Shown: piece after piece, positions 12,525 to 24,705 of the stretch
Layout: each line of letters begins with the position of its first letter
Position numbering within the stretch: position 1 is the stretch's first letter
DNA from: Ursus arctos
Taxonomy: Eukaryota; Chordata; Mammalia; Carnivora; Ursidae
NCBI RefSeq assembly: GCF_023065955.2
Contig: NW_026622986.1
Span: 20,919,848 to 20,983,847, forward strand
DNA length: 64,000 nucleotides
Reading direction: 5' to 3'
Made by a program: the position numbers and the translations under genes
The notes under the pieces: model-generated
Told to the model about the DNA's origin: nothing
The model's input: the letters and a program-made list of their open reading frames with translations, nothing else
The model's database searches: none

Positions 12525-15500
12525 ATGGGTTGGGTTCAAAATGGCAGTGCAGGAAGACCCTGAAGTCACTCCATCCCATGAATGTAACAAATACAGAACT
12601 ACATATGAAATAATTTACTCTTAAAACTGGACAAAGAGAACCTCTGTGACAAAGGACAAAAACCAGTGACACAGGCAGGAGAGGCAGAGACGCCATCTGG
12701 ACAAAAAACCCCATCCCAGGCACTGTGATTCACAATTGGGTGAGATCTCAAATATAAATACATTTCCCCTGAGGAGAGATCTAACCTTTAGAGCCCACAT
12801 GGGGGGAGCCCCCAAAATGTTGGCTTTGAAAACCAATGGCAATTATATCCATGAAAACCACAGACTACAGGGAACAAAGAACTCACTCTTAGAGCACTAG
12901 CCATGCAAACTCAGTCAGAATCCAGCACTATAACACCAATTTGAAAAGCGCCTAGACCATATATAAACAAGAACCACTTACTAATCTTGAAGTGCCTGCC
13001 AGAGAGACAGGAAACTGTTGGGACTTTCCTCAGGGACAGAAACACTGGTAGGAGCCATATTAGTGACCTCACCCTATCTTGCTAATGTCCATGTTAGCAA
13101 GTGCCATTTTGAAACTATCCTAACCTGCTAGAGACAGCAGTCATGTCCAGTGAAGAATCCTGACCACATGCATAGCACAACCATGAGGGACAGTCAGGCG
13201 AGGGCAACAGCCCTGCCTACCACCCTGACATAGCACATCTGCAAGACACAGCCCAATCAGGCACTAGCCCCACCTACTCCCACACCACAAACTGAGCCCT
13301 GACACAGCAGACAGGCACACACAATCCACACTAGGGATACCCTGTAAGCACCTAGCTTTGCTCAGACAGGATTGTGCTTCTGTGCTCTACATGAAATTTC
13401 CTACACAAGGCCACTCCTTCAAGACTGAGATAAGTAGTCAATTTACCTAATACAAAGAAACAAACACAGAGTCAGGCAAAATGAAGAAACAGAGGAATAT
13501 GTTCCAACCAAAGAGCAAGAAAAAATATCAGAAAAAGACATTAATGAAACAGCAATTAGCAAACAGATAAGAGTTCAAAGTAATGGTCATAAAGAAGCTC
13601 ACCACACTCAGAAGAAGAATGGATGAACACAGGGATATCTTCAACAAGGAGACAGAAAATATAAGAAAGTACCCAACAAAAGTAACAGAACTGAAAAATA
13701 CAGTAACTGAACTGAAAAATGTACTGGGCAGGTACAACAGCAGGCTGGATGAATCCAAAGTTGGGATACAAAGAGAACTCGTCCAGAAGGAACAGAAAAA
13801 AAGAATGAAAACAAATGAATACTGTTAGTAAAATATTAAGCAGAATAGCATTCCCATTATAGGATCCCAGAAGGAGAAGACAGAAAGAAAACACCAAAAA
13901 ACTTATCTGAAGAAACAATAGCTGAAAACTTCCCTAATCTGGAGAATGAAACAAACATGCAGGTCCAGGAAGCTCAGAGAGCTCTCAAGATGAACCCAAA
14001 AGATCTACACAAGGGCACAGTACAATTAAAATGGTGAAAGTTAAAGGGAAAATCCTAAAAGCAATAACGGAAAAACAACTAATTCATACAAGAGAAACCC
14101 CATGAGGCTATCAGCAGATTTTTCGGCAGAAACTATAGACAGAATACAGTATTCACAGTGCTAATGGAAAAAAAAACAAAAAACAAAAAAAAAAACTCCA
14201 ACCAAAAATTCTCTACCGAGCAAGATTATCATTCAGAATTGAAGGAGATTAAATGTTTTCCAGATAAGCAAAAGCTAAAGGAATTCATCATCACTAAACC
14301 TGGCTTTACAAGAAATGTTAAAGGGATAACTTTAACGTAAAAAGAAATGGCATTAATTAATAATAAGAAAACATATAAAAGCAAAAATCTCATTGGAAAA
14401 GGTAATATATAGTAAAGGTAGATCAATCACTTACAGAGCAAGTAGGAGGATTAAAATACAAAAATAGTAAAATTTACTAAAACTGTAATAATTAATGGAC
14501 ATTTAAAATAAAAAATGCAAAATGACACACCAAACATATAAAAAACGGAGGTAGAGGGAAAAAATGTAAAGTTTTGGACTGTGTTCAAATTTAAGTTGCT
14601 ATCAATTCAAAACAAAGTTATATGCACAGCAAGTTCCATGTGAACCTCATGGTAACCACAAAGCAAAAACTTACAGTAAATATACAAAAGAAAATGAGAA
14701 AAAAATCTAAACATACACTAAAGAAAGCCATCACACCACAAGGGAGGAGAGAAAGTGAAGGAACAGAGAGGAACTATGAAAATAGCCAGAAAACAATTAA
14801 CAAAGTGGCATGTAACATATACCTATCTATAATTAGTTTAAATGTAAATGGACTAAACTCTCTAATCAAAAAAGATGGAATAGATGAATAGATAAAAAAC
14901 ATGACCCATCTATATGCAGTCTACGAAAGACTTACTTCAAAGTAAGGACAGAAACAGACTGAAAGTGAAGGGCTAGAGAAAGATATTCCATGCAAATGGA
15001 AACAAAAAGAAAGCTGAAGTAGCTATACTCACATTAGACAAAATAAGCATCAGAAGACTAATTAAACTGAGCCTGGGTGGCTCAGTCAGTTAAGCATCTG
15101 TCTTCACCTCAGGTCATGATCTCAGGGTCCTGGGATCAAGCACCGTGTCAGGTTCTCTGCTCAGTGGGGACTCTGCTTCTCCCTCTGCACCCTCCCCCCT
15201 TGTACTCTCTCAAATAAATAAAATAAAGTCTTAAAAAAAAAAAAAAAAAAGGAAGACTGTAATAGACAAAGGGCATTACATAATGATATAAAAGGTCAAT
15301 CCAAAAGAAAACACAACATCTATAAATATATATGCATCCAACATAGTAGCAACAACATATACAAAGTAATTATTAACAGACCTAAAGAGAGGAATGGACA
15401 ATAATACAGTAACAGTAGAGAACTTTAACATCCCACTTATATCAATGGGTAGATCATCCCAACAGAAAATCAATAAAAAACATCAGCCTTAAACAACATA

Positions 15501-17215
15501 TTGGACCAGATGAACTTAATAGATATTTAAAGAACACAACATCCAAAAAGAACAGAATACACATTCTTCTCAAATGCATATGGAACATAGTCTAGGACAG
15601 ATCACATGTCAGACTACAAAACAAGTCTCAATAAATTCAGGAAAACTGAAATCATATCAAGCATCTTCTCTGGCCATGATGAAGAAAACTGGAAAAACTA
15701 CAAATAGATGAGATTAAACAATATGCTATGGAACATCACTAACTCAATAAAGAAATAAAAAAAAATTTAAAAACCTAGAGACAAATCAACAGAAATACCT
15801 ATGGGATGCTGCAAATGTGGTTTTAAGAGGGAAGACAAAAGCACACAGATCAGTGGGACAACACTGAAAGCTCAAAATTACACCCATACACATAGGGACA
15901 ATTAATTTACAACAAAGTAGCCAAGAACATACAATGTAGAAAGGACAGTATCTTCAGTAAAAGGTGTTGTCAATACTGGATAGCCAAATGCAAAAGAATG
16001 AAACTAGACTACCAGCTTACACCATCCACAAAAATTAATTCAAAATGGATTAAAGACTTGAATGTAAAACCTGATACCATAAAATTTTCTAGAAGAAATC
16101 ACAGGTGGTAATAAGCTCTTTGACATCAATCTTAGCAATATCTCTGTGGATCTGACTCCAAAGGCAAGAGAAACAAACAAAAAATGAATGAATGAATGGT
16201 ATTACATCAAAATAAAAAGCTTCTTCTGCACAGCAGAAGAAACCATCATCAAAATGAAAAGGCAACCTACTGAATGGGAGAAAGTTTTTGCAAATCATAT
16301 ATCTGACAGGGGATTAATATCCAAAATATATAAAGAATTCATATAACTCAACAACAAGAAACCAAACAATCCAATTTAAAAAGGGGAAGATGATATGAAT
16401 AAACATTTTTCCAAAGAAGACCTAAAGATGGCAAAGAGGCACAGGAAAGATGTTCAACATCAGTAATTATCATGGAAATGCAAATCAAAATCACAACGAG
16501 GTATCACCTTACACCAATTAGAATGGGTATTATCAAAAAGACAAGAAATAACAAGTGTCAATGAGGCAGTACAAAAAAGGAAATCATCATATACTGTTGG
16601 TGGGAATGTAAAGTGGTGCACCCAACAGTATGGAGATTCCTCAAAAAATTAAGAATAGAATAACTATATGATCCAACTGTTCCTCTTCTGGGTATTTATC
16701 TGAAGAATACAAAAATATTGATTTGAAAAGATATATCCACCCTTATGTTCACTGCAGGATTATTTACAATAGCCAAGGAATGGAAATAACCAAAATGTCC
16801 ACTGATGTATTAATCGATAAAGAACAGATGTGTGGGTGTGTGTGTATGTGTATAGTAGTATATGTAGTGTATATATACTACTCAGGCATGAAATCTTACC
16901 ACTTGAGACAACATGCATGGACCTTAAAAGTATTGTCATGTTAAGTGAAATAAATCAGATAAAGACAAATATCATATGATTTCTGTGGAATCTAAAAAAA
17001 AATCAACCACCAAACCAAACTCATACAGAGAACAGATTGGAGGTTACCAGAGGGGAAGAGGGTGAGTGGGTGGGTAGAATGGTTCAAGGAGGTCTACTGA
17101 ATGGTGATGGAGGTAACTAGATTTTTAGTGGCTATCACTTTATAGTGCATACAGATAAAGAATTAAAATGTACATCTGAAACTTATACGACAATTTCACC
17201 TTGATAAAAAGAAAA
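12525..17215 (+). mobile_element. L1 element E, old L1 with internally deleted ORF2
   Basis: It starts with an L1M-type 5' UTR (ttcaaaatggcagtgcagga). An ORF1 remnant follows, with a decayed coiled-coil part at about 13500-13830 and the region around 14000-14340. ORF2 begins near 14820 (IYLSIISLNVNGLNSLIKK). At about 15838 the text jumps from the end of the endonuclease/linker region straight to the ORF2 C-terminal region ('acacagatcagtgggacaac'), so the reverse-transcriptase catalytic core is missing. The 3' UTR ends near 17215. Many stops and a CanSINE insertion show age. Confidence 0.88.
15067..15249 (+). mobile_element. CanSINE inside L1 element E
   Basis: The head gagcctgggtggctcagtca, internal box, CT-rich part, AATAAA-type tail and an 18-A run are present. 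An imperfect duplication (agaagactaattaa before, ggaagactgtaata after) brackets it. Confidence 0.93.
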
Positions 17216-17488
17216 ATGATAGGAATTTTAAAAAATATAGAACCAAGACTTGAATAGAGCAGTTCAGTGAGTCAGTAAGACAGAAGACTAGCTTGCTGGC
17301 TAGTAAATGCAATAATGCAGTGTTTCAGGTAGAACCACAAATGGAGCTGATCATCTGGTGTTAGTGATGGCATCTATCCTAGGTTTTTCCTATGCAGCTC
17401 TTACTGTTACAGGTGATTGGAGGCATTTAAGAGTTATAACAGCACTAACTCCAAACAACAGCAAAACAACAGTCAAAAATCAAATTAC
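17216..17488. other. Intron sequence downstream of STAM exon 13
   Basis: No repeat or gene recognised. In the STAM direction this is the first 270 bases of the last intron, and I saw no AATAAA-type polyadenylation signal in it. Confidence 0.5.
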
Positions 17489-17664
17489 TTAGGGTAAGAA
17501 GCCTGAGTCTGCTGACTGGGAAGGGCTGGGTTTACAGATGGTGGAACTGCTCCTTGGCTGAGAGAAGACAGTTGCTCTGGAGGAAGACTGTAGCTCTGGA
17601 GATGGCTCATCTGTGCACTTCCTGCAACCAGGTAAGCACCACTTTGGGGAGGCCCTGGATATAC
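17489..17664 (-). CDS. STAM: STAM exon 13: Pro/Gln-rich tail
   Basis: A 176-nt exon: 58 codons from VYPGPPQSGAYLVAGSAQMS through SLPPEQLSSLSQGAVPPS to QQTQASYP, plus two bases of the next codon. It matches human residues 404-462. It is the most diverged exon here, with about eight visible replacements (for example YAGPPPSG to YPGPPQSG), as expected of a disordered tail. The acceptor is tgttatag. The donor is CCTAA/gtaatt, which lacks the usual G at -1, and continued reading gives Pro-Lys-stop. The last exon, about 78 residues, was not found between here and the left edge. Confidence 0.94.
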
Positions 17665-17719
17665 CTATAACAGTTCATGATTTAAAAAAAAAAAAAAAAA
17701 TTACATTTTCTAAGATTTT

Positions 17720-17918
17720 TTTTAAAGATTTTTTTTAATTTTTATTTATTTGAAGAGAGAGAGACAGCCAGCAAGAGAGGGAACACAAGCAGGGGGAGTG
17801 GGAGAGGAAGAAGCAGGCTCCCAGCGGAAGAGCCCGACATGGGGCTCAATCCCAGGACTCCGGGATCACGCCCTGAGCCGAAGGCAGACGCTTAACGACT
17901 GCACCACCCAGGCGCCCC
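17720..17918 (-). mobile_element. CanSINE in STAM intron 12
   Basis: Poly(T)/A-rich tail on the left, GA-rich body, and inverted head ending 'aggcgcccc' on the right. A 17-bp duplication with one mismatch (ACATTTTCTAAGATTTT at 17703-17719, ACATTTTGTAAGATTTT at 17919-17935) flanks it. It begins only about 55 bp upstream of exon 13 in the STAM direction. Confidence 0.95.
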
Positions 17919-18339
17919 ACATTTTGTAAGATTTTAAAAGGTATGCCAAAATTTCTTTGTAAAGACATTCAGTTACGAAGTGAACAACAATGAAATCTCT
18001 GAAATCTTTTTAAAAGTTACTTCTTTTGATAGGCATTTAAAAAAAACTTTTCAGTGAAGTGGGCTTCCGATGATTTTTGTTCTTAGGTAAACATGAGCTA
18101 AACTTGTGTTTATCTCATGTAGAAGCAGTAAAGGAACTTATCTTGAAACTTTATACTAATATCATCTTTTTCCATATTGATATTTTAAGTACTTTCCTAA
18201 AAGGAACCCCAAAAAAATGTTTAAGAAGTATCTTTGAATTCACCGTTTCATGTCAATAGACTGCATTTACTTATAGATACAATTTATATTTCCTACATTA
18301 CAGTTCAGTGAACACAGAGCAAGCTAACTTTCAAAAGCA

Positions 18340-18546
18340 GGTGTCAGCAAACATTTTTACAAAAGTCCAGATAATAAATATTTAAGGCTTTGTGGGCCTC
18401 TCTGAACTCTGCCCATATAGAAAGCAGCCAGGAACAATGTATAAACGAGTAAGGATGGCTATGTTACAGCAAAGGTTTGTTAAAAAAAAAAAAACAGGTG
18501 GGAGGCTGGATTTCGCCTTTGGGCTATTGTTTGGCCACTCATGCAT
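18340..18546 (+). mobile_element. Nonautonomous hAT-type DNA transposon remnant (MER family)
   Basis: The order gtgtcagcaaacattttta, aatatttaaggctttgtggg, acaggtgggaggctggattt, then ggctattgtttggccactca matches the common mammalian MER element that begins 'gtcggcaaact' and ends 'gtagtttgccgacccc'. I am not certain of the subfamily. Confidence 0.7.
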
Positions 18547-19605
18547 CTAAAAACTATACTTATTTTACTCTAAAGAGATTGACCTCTTAAAATGCCCAAA
18601 ATCTTAAACACATGTAATATTCTAATTTTCTGTAGTATTCATTAGATCCTTCCATTTCATATACTTGAAAAGAGAACTCCGTTGTCTATGTAGTCAGACT
18701 CTTATCAGCTGTTAAAATAGTAGTAACACAATCATCTTAGCACTTCTTTTAAGCCATAAGAGACTCACCACACATCAAAATACAGAAGGTCTTAATTATA
18801 AACAGAGCTATTCCACTCTTCTTAAATGCATTGCTTTTGTACTTTGCAAATGAAACATGAAGAGTTTTTGTTTTTGTCTCAAACTGGTATCAGGGGGTAT
18901 GAGTAGGTGTCAACTAGCCGCATGTTGCTCAAATCTGACTGCTCAGCTCCAGGAATCTGGCCCCTCATTTCAGGGGAAGTGGGCCATTTTTTAAGAAAAA
19001 AAATAATTTGCACAAAGTCTGTGCCACTCTGCATAAGTAAAATGGAGTGCCTGGCTAATTATTCCCTATACAGTAAACTTACTGAGTTTGTGGGAAAAGG
19101 GCGCTTGAAATAGTTGTTTAGGGTGAATAAGGGGGAAAAGGTCTCTCTATATTACATTCTACCTCTTTTCATGTAAAGGAAGAGGGAAAAACTCAGATTA
19201 AAGCAACTTACTATAAAACCAAAAACTGCAGATACCCAGAAAAATTCAGTAATAATTTAGTAATAATCAGACAAAAAATGCAGTTCTTAACCAGATAATT
19301 ACATATGAAGTTTTAGAAATATATAGATGTTTGGGTTTTACTCTTGAACATTTTGATTCAATAGGTTTTGGGTGGTGCCAAGGAACATGTATTTTTGTTT
19401 TTTTAAGTTTGATTAGTGATTCTGATGCACACCCTTGAAGAAAAACAATTTTTTAAAAAGAATAACTGGAATAATTAGTGTATTATACATTGTATTTATC
19501 AAGTAAAAAATTCTTTTAAACTTTATTTTAAGATTACTTTCAGAAAGTTTCACATTTTACAAAAACACAGCCATTCCAAATAATCTTAAATATATTGAAA
19601 ATTTT
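18547..19605. other. STAM intron 12, mostly unassigned
   Basis: No gene seen. Around 19345-19440 a weak MER5/MER20-like pattern ('gattctgatgcacaccct') is visible, too degraded to call firmly. Confidence 0.4.
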
Positions 19606-19620
19606 AAATGATACACTTGA

Positions 19621-19836
19621 GGGGCTACCTGAGTGGCTCAGTCAGTAAGCATCCAACTCTTGACTTTGGCTCAGGTCATGATCTCAGGGTCTGAGGTGGA
19701 GCCCCAAGTGAGGCTCTGCACTAAGCGGGGAGTCTGCTTGAGATTCTCTCTCTCTCCCTTTCCCTTTGCCATGCCCTCCACTCACATGCTCTCTCTAAAA
19801 TAAATAAAATCTTTAAAAAAACAAAAATAAAAAATA
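19621..19836 (+). mobile_element. CanSINE in STAM intron 12, next to exon 12
   Basis: Head gggctacctgagtggctcag, internal box, CT run and A-rich tail. A 15-bp duplication with one mismatch (AAATGATACACTTGA at 19606-19620, AAATGATATACTTGA at 19837-19851) flanks it. Its tail ends about 30 bp from the donor side of exon 12. Confidence 0.95.
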
Positions 19837-19867
19837 AAATGATATACTTGATTTTTTAAAAGCTTAC

Positions 19868-20021
19868 CTGAGAACCAGAAACACCAGATGACTGCATATA
19901 ATACTGCTGATTCTGTAATTTTGCATACATGGAATACATTGGATCTTCATTCATTAACTTGGTATACAGTGAAAGTGCTTCCATCACTTTAACATTAAGT
20001 TCTGAGAGTTCTGAATGTTTT
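19868..20021 (-). CDS. STAM: STAM exon 12: end of coiled coil and ITAM
   Basis: This 154-nt exon starts with the last base of the split Arg and encodes [18 protein letters not shown], the ITAM-like segment [17 protein letters not shown], and a tail ending VSGSQ. It matches human residues 352-403. Both YxxL halves of the ITAM are intact; this is the proposed tyrosine-phosphorylated signalling element in STAM. One difference from human is Pro to Gln (QNQQYYM). The donor CAG/gtaagct is followed by an in-frame stop: reading through adds Val-Ser-Phe and then TAA. Confidence 0.96.
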
Positions 20022-20569
20022 CTGAAATATTACACAGTAATTTCAAACACAATGCTATTCAAATGATACGATGTTCTAAATAAGAAGGCACATAAAATAG
20101 CAAACAGTAATATAGACATTACTAAAAATTAAACCTTATGGCAGAAAATTTCCTGTTTTAGCTCCAAGGCAACCAAAACTGCTTAAGGCACTGTGCTGGG
20201 AGAACTCTAGCTTATTACTGTACTTAACTTTACCTTGAAATAACTAGGTGTCCCTAGTCAAGAAGAGATGGGTGGATCATTTGTGGGCTCTGGTAATGCC
20301 ACTTAAAGCATTACAATGACTACAATAGGTAACCATTTTTTTTTTAAAAAAAGACTAATATAATTAAGGTCAAATAAATGCTCACCTTAAAAAAAAAAAG
20401 GCAGGTGTTTCTAATTCTAATTCCCATATCTATAGTGAATGAGAACTGGTTCTTCTGGCATATCTTTAAAATAAAAAAATAATAAAAAGGCAGCTCTATC
20501 CCAGTATGCACTTAAAGAGAACTTCAGGGAAGAAGATATACAATATAGATACAACACATGTTCTTTTAC

Positions 20570-20624
20570 CTATCAATATCTTCCAGCTTTTCATCAATGA
20601 GAGGTCCCATCTGGTGACACATTG
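20570..20624 (-). CDS. STAM: STAM exon 11: short coiled-coil exon
   Basis: A 55-nt micro-sized exon encoding AMCHQMGPLIDEKLEDID plus two bases of Arg, human residues 334-352. It continues the ESCRT-0 helical core. It sits only 222 bp downstream of the previous exon. The acceptor is gttatcttag and the donor GATAG/gtaaaa. It was identified from protein match, phase and splice sites together. Confidence 0.95.
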
Positions 20625-20846
20625 CTAAGATAACAAGATTTAAAGAAACATAAGTAAACATAGCAAAAGTAAGCACATCCCTCATGGATATCCATATAAG
20701 TGAGACTAGGTCACAGAGGAGTGGAAATGTTAACATTTTTTATATCATTCTCAACTTTATTTAAATATAAAAGCATCTGCAACAGAACACTGGATATAAT
20801 CTCTGGTTATTCTTTACGTGTAAGGTTAATGGAAAACAAAGTCTAC

Positions 20847-20934
20847 CTTCAAGATGAAGTAACTCTGGAAGATCTGGCTGGTCATCACTGGGATCTGTAC
20901 TTTGCAACATCTGTAGCAACTGGTCCATTTTGTC
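20847..20934 (-). CDS. STAM: STAM exon 10: start of the coiled-coil/HRS-binding core
   Basis: Eighty-eight nucleotides: 29 codons, DKMDQLLQMLQSTDPSDDQP then DLPELLHLE, plus one base of the next Ala codon. This matches human residues 305-333, identical as far as I can tell. The region belongs to the helical core through which STAM and HRS form ESCRT-0. The acceptor is ctttag and the donor TTGAAG/gtagac. Confidence 0.96.
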
Positions 20935-22776
20935 CTAAAGGAATTAAATAGTTAATAAAAAAAGCAACAAATCGTTATGCAACAATATGGTCTCACTTCA
21001 TTAATCAGATAATGGATGGAGAATTTTGGTGATTCATATGGAGACTCCAATTTTGCCTTTACGTATTTAGTATCTGTTCTCTTTAGTAACACGTGAAGTC
21101 AGAGCCTTGAAAGTTCTTCCCACTTACTTTTGAAACTGCTAACAGAGACTCTCTTAAATGAGAAGAAACATATTTAAACTTAAAATGTGTGAGTTCTTCA
21201 ATCTGTTATGTCATGCTTGTGGATTTCTGTGTCATTTTGTTTTGGAGCAGCTGTCGCCTTGCCATGCTGACAGGTGTAACTTCTCTCTCAAGATGGCATT
21301 ACTTATGACTAACAACTCGTTATTGCTTCTCCACCATGGTGAATACAGCAGCTGTTTCAGTGAGGCATAGCTCAGCTATATTGCAGCTCTTCTCCTTCTA
21401 AGTAGGGCCATAACATTTTATTCTACATTTTCTTTCCACCAATATTTCAGTCTGTTATAAAAGGAAGGAAGAAGATTTGTGGTTTCTCTATTTTCCTATG
21501 TGAAAGGCTGGAAGGCATCTCAAAGCAAGGACGCAGATTTCAGAATCTTCCCTTATAAAAACCAATGGAACTAATGAAGCCATCATTATATAAGTACATC
21601 TATATATTATACAAGTGTATATGTACTTACATGTAAGTTTTTAAGCGTCAAAATACTGATCTCATGTACCAAAGAACACTACTGCAATAATAACAAAGTT
21701 TTCTCCATGCAACGGTTTTTACATGGTTACGCTACTAACCATAGGTACGTTAGGTAAATAATGTAGAAGACTACCAATTTTATACGTCATTTAAACCAAA
21801 ACAAAGACTCTGTTTCTACAAAGAACAGCTTGAGAGATGAACTAATCACTGGTGAGTGAAAATGACATAAGTATATAAAAAACTCTTCTAAAGTCAAAAG
21901 AATTTTATATCTTGTAATGGATACTATTTTTCAATGTAGAAGATTCACAATTTTCAGTTTAAGTAGCCTAGAAAAGAAGGCATGTGTCAGAAAAGTTTGC
22001 CTACAGCAAAGAAAAAAAAAAGTGGAGGGAAGTGGAGGTAACATGAGAAAGTCAACGAACATCTGGATAATTTTTGTTTTATTTGTTTACAGAAAATTAC
22101 AGCTATTTGAAATTATCTAATATCAGAGAAATAAGATTTCTATACCGACCACTAGACTGACTCTATACACATTTTCTTATGCAGCGTAATTGGTCAAACA
22201 TAACTCTTCCTGATTCACTTAGATTCCCTGGCTCTCAGCACAGTCTTCAACAGTCTTTCTCTAAAAGAGGACTCTTCAAACTTTCTGTTTATGGTTCCTC
22301 CCAAAGAAGACAAAAACCTATAAAATCCCTTCAAATATTTTAAAGATGACATATTATTTTTCATTGTAAGTTTAAAATGTTACAAAGGATGTAATTTCCA
22401 GAGCATTAAATACTGATCTTTGCAAATAAAAGTCACATACTCTATTAAATATATTCCATCCAAAAATTTTTCACTACAACTGTGTTTGCAATAATAATTT
22501 TTAAAAAACCACAAGAAAACCTGCAAAAAACCTAAGCTCCAATAGTAAAATAATTATATCATACAAACCCATTCGATGGAATGCTAAGCAGGAATTTTAA
22601 ATAATGAGACTAGAGAGACAGTTTCAAAGACAATCTTTGCTTTGTCTATACTGCTTGAATTTTATAACATAAAATCCATCGATTAATCAAGTAATCAATT
22701 TTTTTTAAAGATGACAATAACAGCACTTCAACTTCAATCCCAAGTACAAACAACTCTCACAGAGGAAACCACTTAC
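20935..22776 (-). other. STAM intron 9, no feature recognised
   Basis: About 1.8 kb of AT-rich intron between exons 9 and 10. I saw no repeat, RNA gene or extra exon in it. Confidence 0.5.
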
Positions 22777-22865
22777 TTCATCAATAAAGGCTTGCTCCGG
22801 TTCTGGCTCTATTGTTTCTACTTGAACATCATCACTAAATTGTACCGTCTTCTTCTCCGTCTTAA
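22777..22865 (-). CDS. STAM: STAM exon 9: acidic linker after SH3
   Basis: This 89-nt exon encodes the split Ile, KTEKKTVQFSDDVQVETIEP and EPEQAFIDE, human residues 275-304. It is a charged linker between the SH3 domain and the HRS-binding coiled coil. One difference from human is Pro to Gln inside the Glu-Pro repeat (EPEPEQ). The acceptor is gttttacag and the donor GATGAA/gtaagt. Phase joins exactly with both neighbours. Confidence 0.96.
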
Positions 22866-24338
22866 CTGTAAAACATGTAATATTTATCTTTTCCTTATAA
22901 TAAACTTAAAATTCTATTTAAAGCACTTTAAATTACACGAGAGAATTTGGATTTTTCTTTTATTCCCTTCAATCTGAGAGACTCAATTTAAGGAATAATT
23001 CGAGTACAGATTTAGGCAATAATGAGAGAACATTATTTTATGGAATTCTGTGAAGATTTCTTAATTTTCTCTTAAGATTTTACATTTTCTGTAAAAGATA
23101 CTTCACTAAAAATAAGAGGTATATTTCTCACATATATCTCATGTACATATGAGAGTTAAAAAAAAAAGTAAAGTTTTACACGGTCATAAATGAACTCTAC
23201 AAATTAAAATAAGTCCTCTTTTAAATTACCAGTTTCTTCAAAGAAAAAATCTCATTTGAAAGACCATGCTATTTCAATGTAGTGAAATGTAAAGTCAGCT
23301 ATACGTGTTCTGGCAAGCCCGTCAGACTTTTTACTAGGAGAATGACATTCAGGTCAGTGGAGAACTTTACAAGGGGCATGGGCAGTGATGTGACTTTTCC
23401 ACTAAATCAGCCTGCATTTTTTTAGTTACATTACTCTTTGAAATAAAAATGTGGTTATGAAGGGATTTGCAAACCACGGGTCAGAAGCACATATTTCTCT
23501 TGCTTAACAAGGCAGTCTTTAAAAACTATTCAATGTATCATTAACTAGTAAATATAAGGTTATGATTAATAGAGCAATTAACCTTCTCCTCCAACATACT
23601 GAGAAGCCCATACGACTTTAAAGGAATGAACTTCCTTTCTGCATTTCTCATCCTTGTACCAATGTGGTTAACCAGTATTCATAAAAATATTAAGAATCAA
23701 GACGAAAAGGGGTTTGGGAATGGAGCTGAATTAGGGAAAAGAAATATATTAATTAAACTATTAAATGTGCATAACAGAATATTACATTTCCTCCCAAATG
23801 AATATCTTCTACCATCTTATAAGATACGCCCATTTTAAAAATGAGGTTAACAGCAGCACAGCAATATTAAAAACGCTTGCACAGGAGAAAGTTAATATAT
23901 GACACAGCCTGGATTTAAATACCAATCTATCTGGCGCTACCAGCCCACATACTGGAATCTGGCCGATGATTTTTTACTCTGAGAACAGGAACTCATACCA
24001 CTTACATATTCTGTGCTGTAAGCTTCTATATATATGTAGATAATTTAATTTCCATTCATCCCATTTAAGTCACCATAAAGCAAAATTCTATACACACACA
24101 AAAGTTTCAGCTGATTTTATTTTCCTAGGGGGTAAAAGAGACATGTGCTAGAGATATTTCTGCTTTTTATATCTTGAGCTATTAACAAGTAGAGCGCTGG
24201 AAAAGCACTGCATTGGCTGCTACCCATAAGCGAACACATGGTAGACTCGACACCTTAACAGCTGACAATGCACAAGTTTTTAGTGCTTCTTCTCATAGGC
24301 ACTAATACTATTACCAAATATGCGTGTGTGCGTAAGTG

Positions 24339-24377
<39 letters not shown>

Positions 24378-24490
24378 ACAAAATAAACTGTTTTCATGAT
24401 ATCTTCCTACACATCCAAAAGAAAAACAAGCTAAGCAGGGCAGGTACTTGTACAGGACATTAAGTAAAGTGGGCTTCTGTTTCCTCATAA
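22866..24490. other. STAM intron 8, left part, with a (TG)n microsatellite
   Basis: No gene seen. A (TG)n tract of about 17 units lies at 24341-24375. The rest is unassigned. Confidence 0.6.
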
Positions 24491-24507
24491 AGAATAATGC
24501 TATGAAG

Positions 24508-24688
24508 GGCTGCCTGGATGGCTCAGTTGGTTAAGCATCTGCCTTTGGCTCCAGTCATGATCCTGGGATGGAGCCCCACATCAGGCTCCCCGCTGAGCGG
24601 AGGAGTCTGGTTCTCCCTCTGACCCTCCCCTCTCTCATGCTCTCTCTCTCTCTCAAATAAATAAAATCTTAAAAAAAGAAGAAGAAGA
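24508..24688 (+). mobile_element. CanSINE in STAM intron 8
   Basis: Head gggctgcctggatggctcag, internal box, CT-rich part, AAATAAATAAAATC, then an A-rich tail that has become a (GAA)n run. An imperfect duplication (aagaataatgctatgaa at the 5' side, aagaagaatgctaagaa at the 3' side) is visible. Confidence 0.92.
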
Positions 24689-24705
24689 AGAAGAATGCTA
24701 AGAAG

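Noticed and set aside
12263..12723. Short minus-strand frames near 12.3-12.7 kb as a possible last STAM exon
   Set aside because: No match to the expected Pro/Gln-rich STAM C-terminus, no splice acceptor in the right phase, and part of it is already L1-E 5' UTR.
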